Assembly: GCA_934045905.1 (NCBI GenBank)
Contig: OW203771.1
Coordinates: forward strand, 2,480,001-2,544,000
Direction of reading: 5' to 3'
Origin: Leuctra nigra
Taxonomy: Eukaryota > Arthropoda > Insecta > Plecoptera > Leuctridae
Length of the DNA: 64,000 nucleotides
Shown piece by piece: positions 46,692 to 59,415 of this stretch. The translations under genes were made by a program, and so were the position numbers. Below the pieces are notes generated by a model. It saw only the letters and a program-made list of their open reading frames with translations, did no database searches and was not told the DNA's origin. Within the stretch, counting starts at the first letter, position 1; each line of letters opens with the position of its first letter.

Positions 46692-47699
46692 TGGATGTAT
46701 TTCGGGGGTTTCTGCCCTGGACGCTGCTATGCTCATCGCAAAGGTGCGATTATATAATTTTTACTCAATGTTACCCGATATTAAGACCCCCCTTCAAAGT
46801 GAAAATTGTCATATTTATGGATGTGTTACATGTTCAAGGAAATCTCCCGCAAAAATGGAGATAATTTCATTATCTTTGCGTCAGAATAATGTTGAAAGAT
46901 TGACGAATCTACCTACGTTATTTTTTTAATAGAATTATTATTATTTGCTCACCCCCAAATGTACAAACAACCCTTATATTTTAGAATTATTGCGTCTCTC
47001 ACAGAACGAGTATCAACATTTTGCAGGTGCTTGACCAAAGAGACATCTTTTGGGAATCTACATAAAAAATAGGTCAATCGGAGACATATTGACCGGACAA
47101 CATTTGAATAAGTATTCGATTGTCTTGGGCAATTCTGACGAACTGGAAGGAAGTTCTCTAGTTACACTGATAGCTAAATTTTTGACTTGCTCTCTCGGTG
47201 AAAAACCCAAATCAACGTTATTCACAGCCTTCTCATGTGAGATGTCAAGATTGTCACGCGAGAACAAGATCGGTCATTTTATATGATTCCCACCCCGATA
47301 AGCACCATTCCAAGCAGAACAAACCAACACTCAACACTGTCATCTGCCACAAGCCTGGAACGACCACTATATAGATTGGATTGGAAATGTCCTTCGCGCT
47401 AGGTTGTATAATTCAGTTCACAAATTTGATTCGAAAGATACTCATCTCAAATCTACATGTGCACTTGAAAAGAAAATCTTGGAGCAATCTCCAGCTAATT
47501 CTGTATCTCGTTGCAATAGCACATCGACTACACTCTGCACTTTCTACTGCAATCAAATTGGCGTGAACTTGACGTTGCAACACAACATCAAGTAACCATG
47601 GCGACTGTCCATTAACATCACGCTCATTTCGCGTCCGACACATGTTACTTCCTAGTTTACACGCGATCATTTTAAAGAATCATTTAACTGCCTCTCACT
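46692..47699. other. Unassigned region with short ORFs on both strands
   Basis: Frames of 60-90 codons overlap on both strands (for example 47050-47286 + and 47413-47670 -). None shows a recognised domain or clear splice context, so none is called a gene. Confidence 0.4.
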
Positions 47700-48160
47700 T
47701 TAGCTGGTGCAAGCGCGAGCGATTTTGACGCTTGTTGCAGGCACTTTTTTGGATACGATTGGAGACAAAATGGGTTGACCAAATGATTTGAATTTTTATC
47801 ATAATTGGATAAAAGACAAACTTAGGGTTATCAATTGGTAATTTTTTTTTATTTTTTGCTTCGTTAATTAGTAATAATTAGTAGATTTTTGGTAAAAAAT
47901 TAAATTTTTTCTAGTCTCAATGGGTGCCGTATAAAATTTAATTTTTAAAATATGCAATTGATTTCACTGGTTTGGTCTCCAATCGTATCGGAAATTGCAT
48001 AGTTCTGCACGGTTTCGTTAAATACCGGCGCCTAATTAACAAGACACGAAGCAAAAATGATAAAGTGCTACTAATATACAATCAAACTGATTATGTGAAC
48101 ATCCTATCAATGTTACACCCACTTATGAAACAATTAATCTCTCAATTTAATTTTTTTAAC
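47700..48160 (+). repeat. F2 repeat copy 3
   Basis: Same ordered blocks as 8990-9500, from GAGCGATTTTGACGCTTG to TACAATCAAACTGATTATG and TTACACCCACTTATGAAA. Confidence 0.8.
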
Positions 48161-48389
48161 TTTGCCGTTTTTACTTTTGCCAAGTGTACCTTCAACATAC
48201 TCTTTTAATGGGAGTGTCTGAAAGGAGTATTACAGTTTGCTCTTATGACGCAAAAGTAATAAAAATGTGGACAAACGATGCTAAAAATATAAACAAGCAA
48301 AGACCTCTCCGAAAGTAAGCGTCAGTTTAACATAATATGTAAATATGCTATTACATGCAATTTTTCAATTTTTTTCAATTTATAAGCAT

Positions 48390-48880
48390 TTTATTCTTCG
48401 ATTCATTACAAAAATCACATTACATTACAATTACAAAAAATGTTTAACTTATATAAAAAGAAGAATAGCCCTCATGGGGTCAATAGACCCTGTGTGAGGG
48501 CATAGAAAGGTAAAGTAAACTTGTTTAAACATAATTCAGATGACAACTAAGGAAAAAAAAACAGACTGTGAGAAACAGATAAATACAACAATTATAATAA
48601 TTGTATATCAACATAAATTCACAAGTGCAGAACACTCCTGCAAAATATTAACATATCAACAAATAATAATAACAAATTTACATGTGCAGAACACTCTTGC
48701 AAAATAATAACATATCAACACATTCATATGTACATAATACTCCTGCAAAATTCCCTACCAGAGTCGAACAGCCACAAGGATATCTCGTATTTAAATGTTT
48801 CAAAGTTACGTAAATTTCTGATTTTGGTCGGAAGTTTGCTGACGTGATGGAACACTGAATCAGTTTTCTATCAGCATTTT
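48390..48880 (-). mobile_element. LINE 3' fragment, minus strand
   Basis: Minus-strand reading ends HHVSKLPTKIRNLRNFETFK, then FDSGREFCRSIMYI and stop. This parallels the C-terminus of the LINE at 60500 (LPLDIRTEDNIKIYKYRI, SGRDYCKSLLYF). The 3'UTR has a two-tier hairpin at about 48468-48505 (GCCCTCA/TGAGGGC, GGGTC/GACCC). Confidence 0.85.
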
Positions 48881-50238
48881 TACACCGATAATGAAAGAAA
48901 CCAAATTGAAAATCAATGTCACGATACACAAAGTTATCCAAATATCCCGCAATGTTTGTGAGGAAGAAGAGTTGGTGTGCGTGCAAAGTGTAACAACGTC
49001 AAGTCATGTATTTATTATGTACTTTCACGGCATTATACAGCTTTCATGTACACCCGATTTGTATTTACTTAAATTCCTTCAAATTGCACTCAACATCACA
49101 AGAGATAGGATTGCTCCATCGTTGAGTCAAACTTTTAAATCATTTCCGGACAAAATGTGCTATCGCATGGTAAAAACAGAGGCGATCGGCAATGTGAACA
49201 GGCCAATGTGAACAGTCTCTCTATCAACGTGCAATTTGAACGAATATTCAAATACATTAAAAAAAAATTGCATGAAGTTCTATCTTAAGTGAGTGTTAAT
49301 ATTCAAGATGCAAATATAACACACTCTTTAATTTATTTTTCGCCATGAATTATTATCCATATTTAAATTTATATTTATTATATATTTTATTACCTTTTTT
49401 TTATATTTTTTTAAATTATATTTTATTTAATCAAAGTATTACAATTGGTGGCAGTTGGTGGGATGTTTACTCGTTAAAACAGCTCTTAAACTTGAGCTTG
49501 AGCTTTAGGGAGTAAATATTTCATCAAGAAAGCTATCGATATAACTATTTTCTAATTATGTACAGACTCTAGGTATCTATCTTACTGAATTACTATGTTG
49601 AAATCAATATTACTATTCTACAAACACTTTGTACTCAAATTAGTAATTAAATTCTAAGTAAATGTCAGAATAGCTCGCCATTTCTTAGGAGGTGTTAATT
49701 TCAGACTAGGTATTGTCGTTACTTCTACGAAACATTAGCTTTTACAAAATCATATCATACCTAAAAGCTAGGAATATTTATGTCATCATTAGTAGCTATC
49801 ATTAATAATCGTTTTTTATACATATTTTTTTATGTTTCATTATTCCATACGTTACTATGAATCTTAGAGGATAGATTTTTTTTAAAGGACAACCTTTATA
49901 AAATTATTTCTTAAAATGTTTAAAAAAATTATAAGCATAATTCGAAACACCAAATTAAAATTTGGCGAAACAAAATTTAATTTTTAAAGCTCGCTAACAA
50001 TTCTAGAAAGTTTCATCAAAATCGATAACGAACTACACAACAGAATTCATGAAACAGTCAATCTTGTAAAATATCGAAGCAACACAATAGGTAAAATATT
50101 CAATACATTGACAATAGGTGACAAATAATTTATATTCGGCCGCTATCTGTATCGATTTATTTGTCGAAAAAGTAAGTAGGATATTTTTAAGAACTGTTGG
50201 ATGATAAGTGTAGCAAGTATTACATCTTTAGCTCAGCC
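48881..50238. other. AT-rich upstream region of OR-C
   Basis: No gene seen; any OR-C promoter would be here. Confidence 0.4.
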
Positions 50239-53200
50239 ATGGCGCAAATATCTTGGAAGATCCATCCCAAGATTCAGTTCAAAATATACAAGTCAGTGTT
50301 GATTGTTATGGATCAATTGGGTAAGTAATTCTCCATACTAAATACCTCTCAGCATTCAATTCGAACAAATAAGCGATACGTGATGGTTAGATGCACTTTT
50401 TTATTTAGAAGTGCATGCTTCCATAGGGCAGTGAAAAAGGAGAAACAATTTACATTTTGATTTAGTTACAAGTTTACTTTTTCAGCCATGACAAACAACT
50501 TAAGGCAAATATAATATAATGTATTTATATAAATATCCCCCTTCTATCCTCCATTATACACCCTATTTCTAGTACCAAAGAATTCACCAGAGGTCAATCG
50601 TGTTCCTTGTTTTCTCGAATATTTACGAATACTCTCTTAGTTGCTTACATATTGTTCCATTTGAGACTACTTCTTTCACCATTTTGGTCATCATAATTAA
50701 AACAGTAAATCAATCAAATATACACTGATTGTATTCCTAGTTTGCATGTGACATCATCTCATTGTTGGCGACCATCTTGATGGCACTATTCAGAATCGCT
50801 GTGATTCGGTTCTATTTTGTCGATATTTGATAGTTTTGAAGGATAACGGCTACATGGGCAATCATCAGTAGGTACGAAAAGGAATCACTCACAATTTACA
50901 AAAATGCCAACGAGGCCAACGTGCCAAATAATGTAAGTTCTCGGGGGAAAAACTTAAATTTTAATTATTGCTGCTGATATAAAACAAATGCAGTTCGTGC
51001 ATTTGAAATTGTTTGAATTAAATAATCATTGCATCAGGTGGTCAATTTAAAAGTTGAGTGGATGTCAAAAAAAAAATTAGTGTCGTATCAAACTCCATGA
51101 AGTTTGATCCCCCACCCATCATGTGAAATAGTATAGATTAGATTATTATTGTTAAACGGCGCGTCAACGACGAGGTTATATTGCGCACATTATTTTTACA
51201 TTTAACTTTGTTGATAATAAGTAGAGGACATGGGGACGGGGTCGACCTAACGGGCCCGATCTGGAGGAGTCCAGCACTAGTGGGAAAGCCAGGCTGGAAT
51301 GGGGACGGACCAGGGGGTGCTAGGATTCGGGCCGGCGGAACACGATTTCAGGGGCCCATGTGAAATATGTTGGAACTGATATCTGCTTTTACGTCTGTTA
51401 TTCTTCTCTCTTCTGTCTCCAGGCATGTTGAGTTACTCTGAGATGAAAAACAGCGCAATGAGTATTCTGAGATACTTTCTTCCACGCATTGTCATTGTTA
51501 CTCACATCTACGAAGCATTCTTCAACCGCTACTTGTACTTCTACATCAACTGGCAAAAGATAACCATCAGAGAACTGCCTAAATTAGCATTTATGTTAAA
51601 TGCAGTAACCTTAATATCAGTCCACCTAACTAACTTCTACTGCAGGATCGACGTGATCAAAGAATATTTGTCAAGACTTGAGAATATCGCTAACAGACAT
51701 GCGTCCGAGAATGATCGATTTCGGAAGAGGGTGGAAAAAACAATCAGATTCGTTGATAATCTTATGAAGTACATGACAGTTTTCCTTGCGACGATAATTA
51801 CACTGGCTGGAACATCTGCAATCGTATTTCTTATTAACCAAGAAGATTTAAATAATGTTGGGTACGTATGTTTACACAAATCAGCGTTGGCCTTAAAAAA
51901 GAAAACCACAAGACTATAACGGCAAGGGTTGTAAGCAAAACATCAAATTATAACAGTCCTATGAAATTTAATTTCAATTACACTGCAAAATCTGATCAAT
52001 ATTTTCTCATCTTGAAATAAAATTGTTCTAATTCATTTCAAAGGGTTGAGTTATTCTCTAGAGTTTTGCATTCCATCTGGTTAACCTTCACTACTCTTTG
52101 ACAGTGTTGCCAATGCCGTCTTCAGTTGACAAATGTGTGAGAATATAATCATTAAACACTTGAGAAAGGTGGTGGCAACACTGTAGAAACTGAACGAAAG
52201 CCACATAAGCGCAAAATAGAACAACTTGTCCGACCCTTCCCATGTAAACACCTGGTAAAAAGTGTGACCTCAGCTAACCGGACTTTCCGGGTTTCTATCC
52301 ATGGGAAATTTATTTAGGTTGGATATCATCTTATCAAAACAAATGTATTGAGTAAATTAATTTATATTTCAGGTACCACCTTCCCTTCAACAGTTCGTCA
52401 AGTTATTTTAAAATATCTGTTTTATTCGTTATGCTCACGTGGATGATATCATTAGGACTGTTTAGCATAGTTCAGGTAATTACGAATATCATGATCCTCC
52501 AGTTCGCTTGCCAATACCGAGTTCTGTGCGACAAGTTGTTGAATATCCGAGCTGACAGTCTCGAGCACATCATGGCCAAGCGTCGCCAGAAGACTGAGAA
52601 CAGTCGAACACCAGCTGAGCGAGGTGTGATGGAGTTAAGTCAAGGAGGAGCTGACAGTCTCGAGCACATCATGGCCAAGCGTCGCCAGAAGACTGAGAAC
52701 AGTCGAACACCAGCTGAGCGAGGTGTGATGGAGTTAAGTCAAGGAGGAGCTGACAGTCTCGAGCACATCATGGCCAAGCGTCGCCAGAAGACTGAGAACA
52801 GTCGAACACCAGCTGAGCGAGGTGTGATGGAGTTAAGTCAAGGAGGAGCTGACAGTCTCGAGCACATCATGGCCAAGCGTCGCCAGAAGACTAAGAACAG
52901 TCGAACACCAGCTGAGCGAGGTGTGATGGAGTTAAGTCACGGAGGAGCTGACAGTCTCGAGCACATCATGGCCAAGCGTCGCCAGAAGACTGAGAACAGT
53001 CGAACACCAGCTGAGCGAGGTGTGATGGAGTTAAGTCAAGGAGGAGCTGACAGTCTCGAGCACATCATGGCCAAGCAACGCCAGAAGACTGAGAACAGTC
53101 GAACACCAGCTGAGCGAGGTGTGATGGAGTTAAGTCAAGGAGGAGCTGACAGTCTCGAGCACATCATGGCCAAGCGTCGCCAGAAGACTAAGAACAGTCG

Positions 53201-54915
53201 AACACCAGCTGAGCGAAGTGAGATGGAGTTAAGTCACGGAGGAGCTGACAGTCTCGAGCACATCATGGCCAAGCAACGCCAGAAGACTGAGAACAGTCGA
53301 ACACCAGCTGAGCGAGGTGTGATGGAGTTTAGTCAAGGAAGAGCTGACAGTCTCGAGCACATCATGGCCAAGCGTCGCCAGAAGACTGAGAACAGTCGAA
53401 CACCAGCTGAGCGAGGTGTGATGGAGCTAAGAGCTGACAGTCTCGAGCACATCATGACCAAGCGTCACCAGAAGACTGAGAACAGTCGAACACCAGCTGA
53501 GCGAAGTGAGATGGAGTTAAGTCAAGGAGGAGCTGACAGTCTCGAGCACATCATGGCCAAGCGTCGCCAGAAGACTGAGAACAGTCGAACACCAGCTGAG
53601 CGAGGTGTGATGGAGTTAAGTCAAAGAGGAACACATCTTGTCCCAACAGTCTCGTATGAGAGACCAAGGGCATGGAAGGTGATAGGAGCGCATCGGTATC
53701 CAATCAGATACAAAGCTGATGAAGAGAAGCGTGAGCTTGACTTGGAGATGGAGAGACGTCTGAAGGAATGCATCCAGCATCATCAGGCTCTCATAAAGTG
53801 AGGCACTTTCTATTGTGTATTGATCGCTTTCATTCTTGTATAATATCATTGAATACACACTCTAAGGTCCTAATAATAATGATAATAATATGTCTAAACG
53901 ATTACTTGTAGGGTAGCTCACGATTGTTCCTCAACACTTCAACCAAATATCATCAGTGGATTTCTCTTCAGCATCGTATCCTTGTCTTTGGTCGTCGTCT
54001 ATGTTTCTGTGGTAAGTCATTTCCAATCACATTATCAATCAGTTAGTAATGTAATTCAAGCTTAATCTGTACTTTCCATTGCCCAGGTATCATCTATTGA
54101 CTTGATCACGATGATCCTTCTGTTCATGAATGTGTCTGGAACGGTCATATTCGGCGTCTACTGCTACTTGTCCGAACTTGTAACAAACGAGGTAAATGTC
54201 TTGAATTGTTGTAGCCAAAGAAGTACGCTATACCATTCACTGTGATTCCCCTTAATGTCTTGTACCAACATTGCAGAGCTCGAAAGTGACTGCAGCTGTC
54301 TACGGTTGCGAGTGGATCGAGGCTTCGAAAAGCTTCAAGAGATCAATGCAGATAATGGTTACAATGGCTAGTAGACCTATTGTTATCAAGGCAGCTGGTA
54401 TTGTTCCATACTCTATGACGACATTTCGGAACGTACGTACCACGTCTATAAATCAGAAAAAATTAAAAAATCATAATTGTCGGTGAGGATATAATTTTTT
54501 TTCTGCATTCCCTAAATTTAGAGAAGAACTTGAGCAAACCATAACATGTTATACAAAACGAATTTCGCAGTATTTACAAAATTATTTCGCCAACTCAATC
54601 GAATAAGTACTAAATGTTTTGCACTTGATTAGGTATCTGGTAGTTAAGTCGTTTTATTCGTGAACTTGAAGATATAATGTGAGATGTACATTATTAACTA
54701 GGTTCTCTACTGCAACTGTGGTCATTTCTCACCTTCCAACCACCTTCTCATATCCACTCAAACATCAAATTCCAATCCTGTGATGATGATTGAAGGTGAT
54801 TGGTGATTTGAATGTGAAATATTTGTATTGTTTCCTTCTCTTGCAGGTGCTTCATACATCTCACAAGTACTTCACTTTGATGCGAACCTCCATTCAGACG
54901 AACTCTGAACCTTAG
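50239..54915 (+). CDS. Odorant receptor OR-C (7tm_6), complete, with 11-copy intracellular repeat
   Basis: Inferred exons: 50239-50320, 51423-51861, 52373-53797, 53912-54011, 54087-54191, 54277-54432, 54847-54915. This gives 791 residues, 360 of them the repeat, leaving a 431-residue core of ordinary OR size. All junctions are GT/AG and phases agree (1,2,2,0,0,0). Marks: YFLPRIVIVTHIYEAFFNRY, LKECIQHHQALI before TM5, NIISGFLFSIVSLSLVVVYV (TM5), KAAGIVPYSMTTFRN and VLHTSHKYFTLMRTS at TM7. The N-terminus starts MAQ like OR-B, and introns 4-6 are in the same places. As an insect OR it should pair with Orco in dendritic membranes of olfactory neurons; the odour is unknown. This is the best supported OR model here and the template for the other two. 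Confidence 0.9.
50365..50625 (+). repeat. ~265-bp repeat R3, copy in OR-C intron 1
   Basis: Blocks AATAAGCGATACGTGATGG, AGATGCACTTTTTT, CAAGTTTACTTTTTCAGCC and AGTACCAAAGAAT recur in the same order at 55205-55475, in direct orientation flanking OR-C. Confidence 0.8.
51126..51362. repeat. GC-rich interspersed repeat, copy 2, in OR-C intron 1
   Basis: High similarity to 43690-43940: GGCGCGTCAACGACGAGGTT, GGTCGACCTAACGGGCCCGA, GGAGTCCAGCACTAGTGGGA. It ends 61 bp upstream of exon 2. Confidence 0.85.
52551..53630 (+). repeat. 99-bp in-frame tandem repeat, 11 copies, in OR-C exon 3
   Basis: Eleven 33-residue units, one shortened by three residues (junction ELRADS near 53428). Most units are nearly identical to those of OR-A and OR-B; minor variants include KQRQ, KTKN and SEMEL. 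Confidence 0.97.
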
Positions 54916-55204
54916 AGAATATCACAAATAGGAGAATGATCATGGAGCAATGGCCAATGGCGATTTCATGTCTTTTGTTAATGTTCACTTTGAAAAATCT
55001 CAATTTTAGCTTGCATATAAACTATTTCATGCGTACGTATTACCTAAATAATTGTATCTTATTCAGCAACTCGAAACTGTTCACGTTTTTATGAGCGAGC
55101 ACCGAAACGTGCAACATCGCCAAATACAAAACACGTTACGATTCTTTTTTTTTGCAACTTTCAAATTTCCATACACTCTGGTTTTGAAGACTGTAGATTA
55201 TATT
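54916..55204. other. 3' flank of OR-C
   Basis: No gene seen. Confidence 0.5.
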
Positions 55205-55475
55205 CGAACAAATAAGCGATACGTGATGGAGCCACTTCTGGCAGGAAAATGTTTAGATGCACTTTTTTGTTTTGATGTTCGTGTTTCCACAAGGCAGTGG
55301 AAAAGGAGAAACAAATGAAATGTAGATTTAGTTTCAAGTTTACTTTTTCAGCCGTAACAAACAACTAAAGCAAATTTTATATAATTTATTTACATAAATA
55401 AACCCTTTACAACCGCCATTATCGTAGTACCAAAGAATCCACCAGAGGTCAGTCGTGTTCCTTATTTTCTCGAAT
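55205..55475 (+). repeat. ~265-bp repeat R3, copy 3' of OR-C
   Basis: Direct-orientation partner of 50365-50625. The pair brackets OR-C, compatible with either independent transposon insertions or an old segmental event. Confidence 0.8.
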
Positions 55476-55644
55476 AATAGATCTATGTAGCGTGACATTG
55501 GTATGCTTTTCCAAAAATCGCGTTTGACAACTATTTCTAAACTTTAAAAATGGCAAAACGTCTGTAAATACTTGATTGGGTTGAAAATGTGTAAAATATG
55601 AAATAATGAGAATGTAAAACTTCCATGGAGTCAGGATGATAGGA

Positions 55645-55800
55645 AGGGATGTGCGTTGTGAACAGTATCCGGCCGAACCGGGGCTCGAACTCGGGACCTC
55701 CCACTTGCCGGGCGAGAGCTGGAACAACTGAGCTTTAGCCCGGCAAGTGAGAGGTCCCGGGTTCGAGCCTCGATTCGGTCGGATATTTTTCACAACGCAC
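55645..55800. repeat. Head-to-head pair of truncated tRNA-like sequences
   Basis: A minus-strand tRNA-Ala-like copy (about 55668-55735) meets the 3' half of a plus-strand copy (about 55738-55783), flanked by GTGCGTTGTGAA and CACAACGCAC. It is the same family as 25695-25767. The inverted pair could fold as a long hairpin. Confidence 0.8.
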
Positions 55801-55984
55801 ATCCCTTCCTATCATGATGAAATAATATTCTTCTTCAATATTTTTTTCGTCTCGTTCAATGAAAATCATGGCAAATTTGAACTTAATTCGTGCGTTTTGT
55901 TTTTCGAATAATCGGAAGTTTTTTCGAATTTTATCAATTCGAGGATTTGGCTGAAACTTAATAAAATTTTAATGTTGATCATAA

Positions 55985-57398
55985 CTAGGAAAACGCTCAG
56001 TGTAACGCGTTGATGAGCGAGCACGGGTACGTGCAAATTCTCGAACCAGAAATGCGTACACAACGCACAGAAAACATATACAACCATATTAAATTGATTA
56101 TGATCAGTGCTCGAAGTAGGAATTAAATAGTGGCGGTTTGGTAACATAAGAATACCACGTGCGGGGTGGAGGGGGGGGGGGTACGATATTAGATGAGGGT
56201 CCAGATTCCAGAATTACACTGACAACCATTGTCATGTCATTAGTTTGATTAGTCTTTTACCTTGATGAAACAACTAAATTAAATAATGAATTTTACTTTA
56301 TCTTGTAGTGGATGTTCATCATAGTTATGCTTGAAATATGCAGTCAAAAGATAACGATGAAATACGAGTAAATTAGAATCTAAAATTACGTAAATTTCCA
56401 AGAATATCTGATTTTAAGCATTCCGTTTTTTCTGAGAAGTAACGATATGAAATCAAATGTGTAAAGAAGTACCGGTATACCATACCGTCCCATACCGGCC
56501 CACTTCGAGCACTGATTATGATATCAACTTAAAATATATGCTTTTCATCGAAACTTTAAAATAGCATCTAAGCACCTGGTTCATAAAGCAAATCAGAATC
56601 AATTCAATTGGCACTGGAAAACATTCATTTCGATACTTCATTACTGACAGATATTAAAAATGTCAATAAGTTCATACGTTCTTAACTGATTGGGATGAAA
56701 TTTTGTAAAATAAGAGACAATATTGGTCTTAATGATCATGCAAAATATGAGTTTGATCAGAATTATCGAAGACCGTTTTCATTTTTCAGCCTATCAGGAG
56801 ATATTTATTTAAATTTTAACAATTGAATGGATTTCAAAAAAAATTATGGTGTGCAAACAGAGAAGGTTGGTTTTACATGTGTGCAAAATTTCAGCTCGAT
56901 CAAAGAAAAACTCTGACCTGTATAGCCAAAATATGATTTTGATCAGATTTATCGAAGACCAGTTTCATTTTTCAACCTACCATCAGGAGATGTTTATTTA
57001 AATTTTAGCCAATTAATAAATTTCCAAAAAATTTGGGGTCTGCAAACAGAAAAGTTTGTCTCTACATGTGTGCAAAATTTCAGCTCGATCGAGGAAAAAC
57101 TCTAGACACATATAGCCAAAATATGAGTTTGATCAGATTTGTCGAAGACCATTTTCACTTTTCAACCTATCAGGAGATGTTTATTTAAATTTTAACCAAT
57201 CAGTAGATTTCAAAAAAATTAGGGTCTGCAACGCCCAGAGAATGTCCAAACACGTGTGCAAAATTTCAGCTCGATCGAAGAAAAACTCTGACCTGTATAT
57301 CGTCAGTAACAGAAAAAAACAAAAACAAAAAAAAAAAAAAAAAAAACAGAGGTCCGTGCCAAATGAGCCAAAAGGAGACGCTCGCTTCGCTTGCTCAA
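55985..57398 (-). repeat. F1 repeat copy 4, inverted, with internal ~178-bp tandem units
   Basis: Left end GGAAAACGCTCAGTGTAACG and right end CGCTCGCTTCGCTTGCTC are the inverted termini of F1. Inside, a ~178-bp unit (TCGAAGACC...CAGGAGAT...GTGTGCAAAATTTCAGCTCG) is repeated about three times from 56750 to 57290. A further partial copy lies at about 57420-57645. Confidence 0.75.
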
Positions 57399-57645
57399 TG
57401 ATCTCGCAAAAATAAATATTGATTGGACCAACCAATCGGATTTTTTTTTAAATTTGAACCAATCAACGGATTCAAAATAATATGTGTCTTCACGCCCCAG
57501 AGATAGTCCGTACATGCGTGCAAAATTTCAGTTTGATCGGAGAAACAATGCTACTTGAATTTTACGTCAATAACATATAACAACAAAAATACATAGGTCC
57601 GTGCTAACTGAGCGAAAAGTAGACACTCGCGTTGCTCGCTTTATG

Positions 57646-59094
57646 AATAATAATATAATATAATTTAAATATAGTTTAGAACGTGATTACAAATAATTTC
57701 AATTTATTTTTTATTTTAATTTTTTTTCAAATTAATAATATCTTTATAAAAACTAAAAGTATGACTTGGGAATCCTTTTTTGTAGGAAAAGTACAAAACT
57801 TGCGTGCAAAACTCGACAAAATATAAAAATATAAAAATATGAAATGGTTACGCATAATCTTTTGTTACATATTCTATTCCACTATTTGTAGATTGTCAAG
57901 AGTAGTGTGGTTTTAAAATAAATGATTTTTCTCCAACCATGTACCAACTTTATATAATTAAGAATTAGAAAATAATTAGTTTTGATTCGATAGAATTCAA
58001 ATACCATAATATTATTCTTGAAATATGTGGCCATCGTTGTGTATTCATTGATATTCATTGACACTCGATTTGTAAAAAATGTGACCAGGCATAAACGATT
58101 TCTTATATTTTGCAGCACATGTAACTTTGCTTTCATAATAAAGGACTTTAGAATGTTGGATGTTACTATTCATATCTATGCCAACAGATTCTGACCCAAT
58201 TATGTTTGTTTTTCATCCCAACAGAATATCGTTATATAAAACTGAATCGTTCAAAATGTTCTATTATTTTACCCCGTTTGGCATTTTGACAGAGATAATT
58301 TAGTGCGACAACCGCCAAAAATAATTTTTTAGAGTAACGATTTTTATATTTTGTTCATGTTGGTAGGTAGGTATGAATATTTTGGACCAAACTTATAAGA
58401 AATATAATGAATTAAGTATGATTCAGTTAAAACTTCTGAAAACTAGAAATAATTATATCTTTATTCTCTACGGGTGGGCATTGATCCAAATAAGATATTG
58501 ATATAAAGAGTTCGTACCAACGTATTTGTTAGCTAGAAACTGTGTTATTTTGGTACACGTGAGACTTGGCTTGAAGCCGAGCGCTAGCAGAGTTTTATCA
58601 CAGCTTAATATGACGTCACGTCAGTAAACAATTGAACTCTATGAGGGGAAATCGTTCAATTAAAAAACATTTATCACTCCACTTGTCTGCTGCGTTACAT
58701 AATCAAAAGTAAAGTGAGCTTGGAAATCATAGGCAAGGACAAGGTCGAAGCGCTATTTTAATGACACTTTAGCATGGCCTGTAGATAGCAGGTCAGTAGT
58801 GTGAGAACAGCTTTCCTGCGTGCTAGATTCGAATCAGAGTGCATTATCTGATAGAATCCAAAGTTATATTGAACAGATAAGGTGAGTAATGTGAGTTATT
58901 TCGAGTGGGGACCAAATTATTGTGGTTCGGTGGAAGTGACGAAAGGGTACGGGGGGGGGGGGGGGGCGTGCTCTATAGATAACCTCACATATTACTTTTT
59001 AGATTTTTTGGTAAAAAAAAGTATGAAATGTAAAGTGATTTTGGCATTATTAAAATTTAAAAATTAATTTTGTAATTGAAATCCCTGCTGAAAA
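57646..59094. other. Intergenic, no gene seen
   Basis: AT-rich; includes a G-run of about 17 at 58950-58967. Nothing else recognised. Confidence 0.4.
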
Positions 59095-59415
59095 ATCTTA
59101 GCAAGATCTTGCTAAGATCTTGCCAAGATCTTAGCAAGATATTGTAAACAAGATCTTGCAAGATCTTGCCAAGATCTTAGCAAGATCTTAGCAAGATATT
59201 GTAAACAAGATCTTGCAAGATCTTGCCAAGATCTTAGCAAGATCTTGCAAGATCTTGGCAATATCTTAGCAAGATCTTGCAAGAACTTAGCAAGATCTTG
59301 CAAGATCTTGTTTACAATATCTTGGCAATATCTTAGCAAGATCTTGCAAGAACTTAGCAAGATCTTGCAAGATCTTGCTAAGTTCTTAGCAAGATCTTAG
59401 CAAGATCTTGTACAT
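59095..59415. repeat. Palindromic satellite built on GCAAGATCTTGC
   Basis: About 320 bp almost entirely of TTAGCAAGATCTTGC-type units in both orientations, separated by TTGTAAACAA-type spacers. Virtually every stretch can pair with another. Confidence 0.95.

Noticed and set aside
46692..47670. Several overlapping 60-93-codon frames
   Set aside because: No recognisable domain, splice context or repeat support; kept as unassigned.
59112..59360. 82-codon minus-strand frame of repeating LARSC-type units
   Set aside because: It is only translation of the GATCTTGC palindromic satellite.
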